Source: Nitrosomonadales bacterium (GTDB lineage: Bacteria; Pseudomonadota; Gammaproteobacteria; Burkholderiales; Sulfuricellaceae). From it: DNA of 5,306 nucleotides. Under the pieces are notes generated by a model. It was given only the letters and a program-made list of their open reading frames with translations, was not told the origin of the DNA and made no database searches. The DNA lies in contig PQAG01000158.1 of assembly GCA_003104895.1 (NCBI GenBank), forward strand, positions 1-5,306. The letters are read 5' to 3'. A program made the position numbers and the translations under genes. Below, in pieces: positions 1-4,841 of this stretch. How positions within the stretch are numbered: position 1 is the stretch's first letter; each line of letters opens with the position of its first letter.

Positions 1-144
1 ACCGACCATACGCTGGAAGAAGTCGGCAAGCAGTTCGACGTCACGCGCGAGCGGATCCGCCAGATCGAAGCCAAGGCGCTGCGCAAGCTGCGCCACCCCA
101 CGCGTTCCGAGCGGCTGCGCAGCTTCCTGGATAACGAAGGCTAA
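1..144 (+). CDS. rpoD: RNA polymerase sigma-70 factor RpoD, C-terminal end (partial, begins before window)
   Basis: The last 47 residues of the housekeeping sigma factor run from the first base of the window to a TAA at 142-144. They contain region 4.2, the helix-turn-helix that contacts the -35 promoter element: TLEEVGKQFDVTRERIRQIE, then KALRKLRHP and the end LRSFLDNEG. This matches the E. coli RpoD C-terminus almost residue for residue up to the last few positions, where the NEG ending and the TRSERL wording fit betaproteobacteria better. The start and the other sigma regions lie outside the window. A tRNA gene follows 8 bp after the stop on the same strand, a core-genome arrangement resembling rpoD-ileX of E. 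coli. The identification is very secure; the taxonomic reading is inference. Confidence 0.95.
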   Translation, partial: TDHTLEEVGKQFDVTRERIRQIEAKALRKLRHPTRSERLRSFLDNEG

Positions 145-152
145 CGCTTACC

Positions 153-229
153 GGGCCTGTAGCTCAGTTGGTTAGAGCAGAGGACTCATAATCCTTTGGT
201 CCACGGTTCAAGTCCGTGCAGGCCCACCA
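153..229 (+). tRNA. tRNA with CAU anticodon, probably tRNA-Ile2 (lysidine-modified)
   Basis: A complete cloverleaf is visible: acceptor strands GGGCCTG (153-159) and CAGGCCC (219-225), discriminator A226 and an encoded CCA at 227-229. The D stem is GCTC/GAGC. The anticodon stem GAGGA/TCCTT surrounds the loop CTCATAA with anticodon CAT. The T stem is CACGG/CCGTG with the TTCAAGT loop. A CAT anticodon can mean initiator Met, elongator Met or Ile2. The fully paired acceptor end argues against initiator. The TTTGGTC variable region, the TTCAAGTCC T arm and the position beside rpoD resemble E. coli ileX, so Ile2 (decoding AUA after TilS modification) is preferred. Its 3' end is a typical integrase target, and accessory DNA begins within about 100 bp. 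Confidence 0.95.
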
Positions 230-259
230 CATACCGTTCCGAATCAATCCGGAATACAC

Positions 260-287
260 AAAAAACCCGCGTAACTGCGGGTTTTTT
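260..287. terminator. Rho-independent terminator, probably bidirectional
   Basis: A perfect hairpin has CCCGC (266-270) pairing with GCGGG (277-281) around the loop GTAACT, flanked by A6 on one side and T6 on the other. On the plus strand it ends the tRNA (and possibly rpoD) transcript 31 bp after the CCA. The symmetric A and T runs give a U tract on the minus strand as well, so it could also stop transcription arriving from the hsdM remnant. Confidence 0.85.
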
Positions 288-301
288 GTTGGCTTGGCGA
301 G

Positions 302-332
302 GGATCATGTTGCTTCTGATGCAACATGATCC
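302..332. repeat. Perfect 12-bp inverted repeat between the terminator and the hsdM remnant
   Basis: GGATCATGTTGC at 302-313 is exactly complementary to GCAACATGATCC at 321-332, with the 7-base spacer TTCTGAT. No T tract follows on either strand, so it is not a standard intrinsic terminator. It lies 24 bp beyond the stop codon of the hsdM 3' remnant. It could be an RNA-stabilising hairpin, a protein-binding palindrome or the scar of a mobile element; nothing in the sequence decides between these. Confidence 0.6.
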
Positions 333-356
333 GTTAGACGCTGACGACGAGAGCGT

Positions 357-1370
357 TCAACCGTTTGCGCCACTTACAGGTTCAGCCATGTCCCCGAGTA
401 TTTCTCGGAACTGCTCCAGCGCCGCCTCCAAATCTTCAACAATCTCTGCCGCAATCACTTCCGGCGCGGGCAGGTTATCGGAGCCGGAAAGCGAATCATC
501 CCGCAGCCAGAAAATATCCAGGCTCGCCTTATCTCGGCTAATGAGTTCATCGTAGGTGTAGGCGCGCCAGCGGCCGTCCGGGGTTTGCTCCGACCACGTT
601 GCCGTGCGGCTGTGTCGATTCTCTACGCCATAGCACTGCACAAATTCATCCAGATCTTCCCGCTTCAAGGGGTCGGTCTTGAGCGTAAAGTGCATGTTGG
701 TGCGCAGGTCGTAGATCCACAGCTTCTTCGTCCACGGGGTCTCGGCGGCGGGCTTCTTGTCGAAGAACAGCACGTTCGCCTTCACGCCCTGGGCGTAGAA
801 CAGGCCGGTGGGCAGGCGCAGCAGGGTATGCACGTCGCACTCGTGCAGCAATTTTCTGCGTATCGTTTCACCGGCGCCGCCTTCGAACAGCACGTTGTCC
901 GGCAGCACGAGGGCGGCGCGGCCGTTCTGCTTGAGCAGGGTTTTGACGTGCTGGACGAAGTTGAGCTGCTTGTTCGAGGTGGTGGTCCAGAAGTCGCCGC
1001 GCTCGACGCTGTCGCGCTCCTTGCTGACCTTGCCCTCTTCTCCAACAATCGTCGTGCTGCTCTTCTTGCCGAAGGGCGGGTTGGTCAGGATCACATCGAA
1101 GCGGTCGCCGGGGTCGGCGGCCAATGAATCACTCACCACAATGGGCTCGAAGTCCTGGCTGCCGATGCCGTGCAGCAGCATGTTCATGGCGCACAGCCGC
1201 GCCGTGGCCTGCACCAGCTCCCAGCCCTTGAAGGTTTCCTCCTTGAGCCTGGTCTTTTGCGGCTTGGTCAGGTTGGGATTGTGCTTCACCACATAGTCGT
1301 GCGCCGCGAGCAGAAAGCCGCCGGTGCCGCAGGCCGGGTCGCTAACAGTCTCGCCGGGCTTCGGGGCCAT
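357..1370 (-). pseudogene. hsdM: Type I restriction-modification DNA methyltransferase subunit HsdM, 3' fragment
   Basis: HsdM transfers a methyl group from S-adenosylmethionine to N6 of adenine in the HsdM2-HsdS complex. This 337-codon piece begins almost at motif I, DPACGTGGFL (residues 11-20, AdoMet binding), and has the catalytic motif IV NPPF at 97-100, LPDNVLFEGG at 156-165 and the typical end LDIFWLRDDSLSGSDNLPAPE (283-303) with a final helical tail. Full HsdM proteins are about 500 residues; the N-terminal helical domain and the QYFTP region are missing here. The in-frame ATG at 1370 is probably a chance start, because HsdM-like sequence (GVM) continues two codons upstream to about 1376 before becoming HEPN-gene sequence in another frame. 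The 5' end of the same gene is at 2906-3334. No hsdS or hsdR follows before the tRNA. The reading frame is still open, so the decay may be recent. Confidence 0.92.
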
Positions 1371-1747
1371 GACGCCCCAAGCAGATCGGCAACAAGCTGC
1401 TCGTCGATTTCCAGGTGCCCCTCATCTTCCGCGAGGTTGCGCCGGTCATGGCAAAGCGTGAGGACCCGCCAGACCTCGGGGCCAAGACCAAGCGTGTGCG
1501 GAACGCACTGAAATACGGTATAACGCTTGTCGGAGCGGTAGCCGTGCCAGCGGAGCGCCGCCAAAGCCAGCGCATGGGCAGCGTTGTAGGCCAGATCAAA
1601 CCGGCTCTCGATAGAAAGCTGGTTGTTGTGGGCATCGACCAGCCTCGCGCGAGCCGAACACACCAGACCATCGAACTCTCTCCGGTCACCCGGCTCCCGT
1701 TTCAGGTGGCCGCTCTTAACCAGATTTTCCAGGTTTGGGGATGTCAT
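1286..1747 (-). CDS. HEPN-domain protein, putative toxin partner of the MNT nucleotidyltransferase, with altered C-terminus
   Basis: This 153-residue protein is mostly helical and carries the HEPN ribonuclease-type signature R-phi-X6-H as R103-N104-LAEDEG-H111, after SRFDLAYNAAHALALAALRW (48-67), a helix typical of small HEPN partners. In HEPN/MNT systems the HEPN protein is a predicted or demonstrated RNase toxin neutralised by the paired nucleotidyltransferase. The ATG at 1747 lies inside the upstream MNT gene (32-bp overlap), so translation is probably coupled. Native sequence appears to end at about residue 125 (ADLLGA). The last 28 residues, WPRSPARLL onward, are simply the hsdM motif-I region read in another frame, so the original last few residues were lost when the two genes were joined near 1371-1380. 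The catalytic motif survives; whether the protein is stable or active cannot be told. Confidence 0.82.
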   Translation of the reverse strand: MTSPNLENLVKSGHLKREPGDRREFDGLVCSARARLVDAHNNQLSIESRFDLAYNAAHALALAALRWHGYRSDKRYTVFQCVPHTLGLGPEVWRVLTLCHDRRNLAEDEGHLEIDEQLVADLLGASWPRSPARLLATRPAAPAAFCSRRTTMW

Positions 1748-2330
1748 CTGCTATACCAATCAAAAAAATCTTCGGCTGATCCAACACCCTGCTCAAGAAG
1801 GCGTTGTCCCCAGCGAGCTTGCGGGCGAAATCGGCTGGCTTATAGAGCGTCGGGCTGACCGGTCGCCCAAGCTGCGCCTCCGTGTCGGCGAGGTGGGTGA
1901 CGACATCTGAATATGTCAGCGAGGAAGAAACAATCAGCACGTCGATATCGCTGCTTGCCGTGTCGGTCGCCCTCGCCACCGAACCATACACAAAAGCCAC
2001 CCGAATCCGGTCGGCAAAGGGAGCCAGCGCGTCGCGCAGCACATCCGCCAGGCCGAACGTCTTGAGCACAATGCCGCGCAGTTCCTCGTAAATAGGCGCC
2101 GCGCGATTCGCCTGGTAGTGTTTCTGATTGCCGATCTGGGTAACCGTCAGCAAGCCGACACCGGCAAGCTTCTCCAACTCACGCTGAACCGAACCGATGC
2201 CCACGCCGGCAAAGCGGACGATCTCCTTGGCGTAGTAACTCCGACCCGGATTGCCGAGCAAAAGCCCCAGCACCTGGCGCTGAGTCTTGGAAAACAAGGC
2301 ATCGCCGAGCCCGAATGCAGATGTCTTCAT
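1716..2330 (-). CDS. HTH-MNT nucleotidyltransferase, putative antitoxin and autorepressor of a HEPN/MNT module
   Basis: The 204-residue protein has two parts. Residues about 12-75 form a winged helix-turn-helix (SKTQRQVLGLLLG, then YYAKEIVRFAGVGIGSVQRE and LLTVTQIGNQKHYQAN as the wing). Residues about 90-195 are a minimal nucleotidyltransferase with the signature G116-S117-x-A-R and the metal-binding pair D128-x-D130, followed by VLIVSS. In known HEPN/MNT pairs the MNT protein inactivates the HEPN toxin, in studied cases by AMPylating it. The ATG at 2330 is preferred: it begins the conserved MKTSAFG-type N-terminus and leaves the palindrome at 2341-2357 outside the coding region. An ATG at 2348 and a TTG at 2384 are in frame but would put coding sequence across the operator. 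The HEPN gene overlaps its 3' end; the DUF6933-like gene ends 72 bp upstream. Confidence 0.88.
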   Translation of the reverse strand: MKTSAFGLGDALFSKTQRQVLGLLLGNPGRSYYAKEIVRFAGVGIGSVQRELEKLAGVGLLTVTQIGNQKHYQANRAAPIYEELRGIVLKTFGLADVLRDALAPFADRIRVAFVYGSVARATDTASSDIDVLIVSSSLTYSDVVTHLADTEAQLGRPVSPTLYKPADFARKLAGDNAFLSRVLDQPKIFLIGIADDIPKPGKSG

Positions 2331-2340
2331 TGTCTTTTGC

Positions 2341-2378
2341 GTTCCCATATTGGGAACGATAGCACCCTTTTGGGGAAC
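2341..2378. promoter_or_regulatory. Paired palindromic operator upstream of the MNT-HEPN genes
   Basis: GTTCCCA-TAT-TGGGAAC at 2341-2357 is a perfect 7-3-7 palindrome ending 10 bp before the preferred MNT start. A second site with the same 7-3-7 layout, GCACCCT-TTT-GGGGAAC at 2362-2378, keeps 4 and 6 of the 7 arm bases. The two centres (2349 and 2370) are 21 bp apart, two turns of DNA, so dimers would bind on the same face. Binding by the HTH part of the MNT protein (autorepression) is the natural inference but is not shown by the sequence. Confidence 0.65.
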
Positions 2379-2402
2379 GCTCAATACCCATAAACAAACC
2401 TG

Positions 2403-2909
2403 CTATAGCCGCGCCACCGCCTCCAGCATCGCCTTGTCCGGCCAGACCAGTTTGCCGTGAACCGTCGCGGGCCGCTCGTTCAGCCGGCACGACACCGCAA
2501 GCGGATCCAAATCCATCACATTCGGCACCCCATACAGCCACGCCTCCAGATCCAGCTTGGCCACCCGCAGCGAACCCTGCACCGAGCGGTCGGTGGCCGT
2601 ATCGAAGCGCAGCGGCCCGAGTGCAAGCTCCACCTTCTTGATCTGCGTATCCGGGCAGCCGAACACCGCCAGCGTCGCCAGGTAAAGCGGCCGGAACCAG
2701 CGCTCGCCCAATGCCACGAAACCCTCCTTGCGCAGGCCCGGCAGAAACAGCGCGTAGCGCGTCGCATCATGCACGAACATCACGCACTGGCGCCGGTCGA
2801 GGGTGAACAGATGGCCGTGCCAACTGCCGAGCGGGCTGGTTTCTTCCAGCGGTGCCGATGAAACGCCGGGCAGCTTGGCGGCCAGTTTTTGCGAGCAATG
2901 GAGGATCAT
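2403..2909 (-). CDS. DUF6933-like conserved protein of unknown function
   Basis: This complete 168-residue protein begins MILHCSQKLAAKL, followed by a conserved-looking core: LGSWHGHLFTLDRRQ (27-41), VMFVHDATRYALFLPGLRKE (43-62), RWFRPLYLATL (70-80) and VMDLDPLAVSCRLNERP (131-147). I recognise this pattern from memory as the DUF6933 family; no biochemical role is known to me. It has no signal peptide, membrane span or obvious catalytic triad. The ATG at 2909 overlaps the TGA of the hsdM 5' remnant in an ATGA arrangement and has no clear Shine-Dalgarno sequence, so expression may depend on coupling to that reading frame. The MNT-HEPN pair follows on the same strand after 72 bp. It could be cargo or a third member of that module; the sequence does not say which. 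Confidence 0.75.
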   Translation of the reverse strand: MILHCSQKLAAKLPGVSSAPLEETSPLGSWHGHLFTLDRRQCVMFVHDATRYALFLPGLRKEGFVALGERWFRPLYLATLAVFGCPDTQIKKVELALGPLRFDTATDRSVQGSLRVAKLDLEAWLYGVPNVMDLDPLAVSCRLNERPATVHGKLVWPDKAMLEAVARL

Positions 2910-2994
2910 GCGGCGATCTGAAACTTGTTCTGCGACTTGTTGAAGATCAGCCCGAGCAAGCCCTTCTGGTTGCCCAGCGCCTCCAACACAATTC

Positions 2995-3030
2995 CCCTCC
3001 CCCGCTTGCGGGGGAGGGCTAGGGTGGGGG
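2995..3030. repeat. REP-like GC-rich hairpin repeat inside the hsdM 5' remnant
   Basis: CCCTCCCCCGC (2995-3005) and GCGGGGGAGGG (3008-3018) form a perfect 11-bp inverted repeat with TT at the centre, followed by CTAGGGTGGGGG. This hairpin plus a G-rich tail is a pattern I know as a dispersed intergenic repeat in many proteobacteria. Here it lies inside a coding remnant, where it is read in frame as PTLALPRKRGRG, and sits exactly where about 50 HsdM residues are missing. Confidence 0.7.
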
Positions 3031-3058
3031 CAGGCTGCTCGACGTAGTCGCCGTACGA

Positions 3059-3289
3059 ATGCTTGCGACGCGGAGCGCGGAACAGGGGCCCCGCATTGCG
3101 GGGATGTGACCGCGGAGCGGATGCCAGCGGGTCACCGAACTCCCATAGCAAGGGCGCAGCAGTTAGAACACGGCTTGGCGCTGAAAGAAACAAAGGGCCC
3201 GCGTCGCGCAGGGTGAGCCGGGGTTTCTCGCGAGTACCTGCGTACTCGCGTGCCGGCGAACGGGCGAGGCTCTGCCCGAGCCCTGGGCT
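3059..3289. repeat. About 231-bp hairpin-rich insert splitting the HsdM N-terminus
   Basis: This stretch separates two HsdM blocks (WNYCN, ending at 3290, and SYGDYVEQ, beginning at 3058) that lie only about 7 residues apart in intact family members. It contains several perfect inverted repeats: CCCCGC/GCGGGG at 3089-3103 and CGCGAGTAC/GTACTCGCG at 3229-3250, plus GGCTC/GAGCC-type repeats near 3270-3287. It encodes no transposase and has no convincing terminal inverted repeats or target duplication. The wording of its minus-strand translation (LLWEFGDPLASAPRSHPRNA) resembles spurious ORFs seen over dispersed repeats in other genomes, so a non-autonomous repeat is likely. The exact borders are approximate. 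Confidence 0.6.
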
Positions 3290-3344
3290 GTTGCAGTAGT
3301 TCCAGAGTTTTTGGACGATGGTGGCGGTATTCATACTCTTCTAC

Positions 3345-3439
3345 TTGTGTAAGGGGCAATAATCACAAAACCTGTTGCGTAAAGCATATCGCGGTGTTAG
3401 TTTACACAAATACCATTGTGTTTGCTGTGAATTACACAA
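3345..3439. promoter_or_regulatory. Divergent hsdM-fic regulatory region with repeated TTACACAA boxes
   Basis: The space between the divergent starts at 3334 and 3441 contains TTGTGTAA at 3345-3352 and TTACACAA at 3402-3409 and 3432-3439, plus TTGTGT at 3416-3421. They combine into inverted pairs: ACACAA-6-TTGTGT (3404-3421), GTGT-6-ACAC (3394-3407) and TGTG-5-CACA (3426-3438). One box ends one base before the fic ATG and another lies 10 bases from the hsdM start. A weak promoter candidate, TTGCGT (3375-3380), a 17-base spacer and TAGTTT (3398-3403), would place the boxes over the fic promoter. Repression by a winged-helix protein, perhaps Fic itself, is inference. Confidence 0.6.
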
Positions 3440-3440
3440 C

Positions 3441-4556
3441 ATGAATCCATTCGTTCCCCAGAAACTCCCTTTAACGGACATTGCCTGGGAACAGCTTATC
3501 CCGCACATTGGCAAGGCGAACCGTGCCCTGGCGCATTATGACGGGGTACTCTACGGGGTACCGAATCCGACCGTGCTGCTCTCCCCGCTTACCACGCAAG
3601 AGGCGGTGCTCTCGTCAAAAATCGAAGGTACGCAGGCAACCCTTGGCGAGGTATTCCGCTTCGAAGCAGGCGAAGAACCCGAGCAAGAATCGAGACGGCT
3701 GGACATCGGCGAAATCATGAACTACCGGCGTGCGCTGCGCCACGCTGAAGCATCTCTCAATCAACGCCCGTTCAACCTCAACCTGCTGCTGGAACTGCAC
3801 GGCATCCTGCTTGACAGCGTGCGTGGCCGCAACAAGGCCCGCGGGCAATTCCGCAAAACCCAGAACTGGATCGGCGCTTATGGAAGCCCTATCGAACATG
3901 CCGAATTCATCCCGCCCGACCCGCTGCACCTGATGGAATACCTGGATAACTGGGAAAAATACTACCATGCCGAGCGGCCGGATTCGCTGGTACAACTCGC
4001 CATCGTGCACGCCCAGTTTGAAATCATTCACCCCTTCCTCGACGGCAACGGGCGCCTGGGCCGAATCCTGATTCCCCTGTTCCTGTTTGAAAAGGGTCTG
4101 CTGTCCCGCCCGATGTTCTATCTCTCGTCCTATCTGGAATCCCACCGCGACGAATATATCGCCCGTCTGCGCGCGCTGGGGCAATCCCCCGATGCATGGA
4201 ATCAATGGATCGAGTTCTTCCTGACCGCGCTCATTCAACAAGCGCAAGAGAACGCCTCGAAAGCGCGCGCCATCCTTGATCTGTACGAGGGATTAAAAAC
4301 CCGCGTGCTCGAACTCACGCATTCGCAATATGCCGTCCCGTTACTGGATCAGCTTTTCCAGCGCCCGGTGTTCCAAAGCTCGCATATCCAATTGCCTGTC
4401 ACGCCCAAGCCGAGCAGACAAGCCATCGCCAATCTGCTGCGCACCCTCCGCGATGCCGGGATACTCAAAGTCATCCGCGAAGGGCGCGGGCGCCGGGCGC
4501 AAGGACTGGCGCTGACCGAATTGATCAACCTGTGCGAAGGCCGGGAAGTTATCTGA
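3441..4556 (+). CDS. Class II Fic-domain protein adenylyltransferase with C-terminal winged helix
   Basis: Fic enzymes transfer AMP from ATP to hydroxyl side chains of target proteins. This complete 371-residue protein has the canonical active-site loop HPFLDGNGRLGR at 197-208 (catalytic H197, metal-binding D201, phosphate-binding N203, R205 and R208). It also has an N-terminal inhibitory helix motif SSKIEG at 58-63, where E62 would block productive ATP binding (class II). GQFRKTQNWIG (135-145) and IPPDPLHLMEYLDNWEKYYH (157-176) are typical of Fic proteins of this size. Residues about 295-365 form a winged-helix-like tail (PSRQAIANLLRTLRDAGILK, 324-343) that may bind DNA. The ATG at 3441 is chosen over a TTG at 3375, since MNPFVPQKLP is the usual family beginning and the upstream codons overlap the TTACACAA boxes. 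It is divergent from hsdM; Fic genes are often found in type I restriction loci. All key residues are present, so it is probably active. The target is unknown. Confidence 0.95.
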   Translation: MNPFVPQKLPLTDIAWEQLIPHIGKANRALAHYDGVLYGVPNPTVLLSPLTTQEAVLSSKIEGTQATLGEVFRFEAGEEPEQESRRLDIGEIMNYRRALRHAEASLNQRPFNLNLLLELHGILLDSVRGRNKARGQFRKTQNWIGAYGSPIEHAEFIPPDPLHLMEYLDNWEKYYHAERPDSLVQLAIVHAQFEIIHPFLDGNGRLGRILIPLFLFEKGLLSRPMFYLSSYLESHRDEYIARLRALGQSPDAWNQWIEFFLTALIQQAQENASKARAILDLYEGLKTRVLELTHSQYAVPLLDQLFQRPVFQSSHIQLPVTPKPSRQAIANLLRTLRDAGILKVIREGRGRRAQGLALTELINLCEGREVI

Positions 4557-4565
4557 AACGTAGAA

Positions 4566-4588
4566 GCCTGAATGCAGGCATCGCCTGC
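4566..4588 (+). terminator. Possible hairpin terminator after fic (weak)
   Basis: GCAGGC (4574-4579) pairs with GCCTGC (4583-4588) over a 3-base loop, 17 bp after the fic stop. The middle segment can instead pair with GCCTG at 4566-4570. There is no U tract (TTAGCC follows), so termination is doubtful. Confidence 0.3.
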
Positions 4589-4638
4589 TTAGCCAATACA
4601 CATCAGGAAACCCTCAAGGCGTTTTCGCTATTCACGAA

Positions 4639-4800
4639 TCAAGAAAGCCCACGAAACGCGCTTGCCAGGATGGACTGGCGCAGGCGCCCGGCGCGCTGGA
4701 GGTTGGCGTCCACCTGGACCTCGGTTTCCCGCAGGAGGGAGAGGCGGCGGTCGAGTTCGGCGACGATGCGGTGTTGTTCGGCGCGTGGCGGGAGCGGCAA
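4639..4800 (-). pseudogene. hsdS: Type I restriction specificity subunit HsdS, C-terminal fragment
   Basis: Reading the minus strand from 4800 to the TGA at 4639-4641 gives 53 codons starting LPLPPRAEQHRIVAELDRRL (PPRAEQHRIVAEL is the hallmark). They continue with SLLRETEVQVDANLQRAGRL and RQSILASAFRG. This is the conserved C-terminal repeat and helix of HsdS, the subunit that chooses the methylation and cleavage site: PPLxEQxRIVxxV, a long helix and then QSILxxAF. An in-frame TAG at 4801-4803 lies directly upstream and there is no start codon. The usual residues after AFxG are replaced by LS and a stop, so both ends are cut. It lies upstream of hsdM on the same strand, the reverse of the usual hsdM-hsdS order, with fic in between on the other strand. 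It cannot make a target-recognition protein. Confidence 0.83.
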
Positions 4801-4841
4801 CTATTTTTCCTTGCGATCGCCAGAGCCGAAATAAAGCCAGA

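Larger units (their letters stand above)
2906..3334 (-). pseudogene. hsdM: HsdM 5' fragment interrupted by two small inserts
   Basis: Translation from the ATG at 3334 starts MNTATIVQKLWNYCN, the characteristic N-terminus of type I methylase subunits. HsdM-like sequence then reappears as SYGDYVEQ (3035-3058) and as LEALGNQKGLLGLIFNKSQN plus KFQ (2918-2986). Between the first and second blocks lies about 231 bp of unrelated hairpin-rich DNA, and between the second and third lie 48 bp holding a REP-like hairpin in place of the HsdM stretch expected there. After KFQ the methylase stops, with IAA and a TGA inside the ATG of the next gene. The reading frame nevertheless stays open for all 142 codons. 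The segment from here to motif I (roughly 70 residues in typical HsdM) is absent from the window, so HsdM cannot be restored by simple excision. Confidence 0.85.

Noticed and set aside
196..555. Plus-strand 119-codon frame starting inside the tRNA
   Set aside because: It overlaps the tRNA, the terminator and the antisense strand of hsdM, and shows no recognisable protein pattern.
585..1296. Plus-strand frames of 162 and 180 codons opposite hsdM
   Set aside because: They are antisense shadows of the clearly coding HsdM fragment in a G+C-rich gene.
2331..2384. Longer MNT protein from the TTG at 2384 or the ATG at 2348
   Set aside because: Both would translate across the operator palindromes; the conserved beginning is at the ATG at 2330.
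2995..3250. CRISPR array or riboswitch
   Set aside because: The hairpins here differ from each other and are not spaced as regular direct repeats, and no conserved riboswitch core is visible.
3375..3440. Fic start at the TTG at 3375
   Set aside because: The extra 22 codons lie over the regulatory boxes and lack family character; the ATG at 3441 gives the usual MNPFVPQ start.
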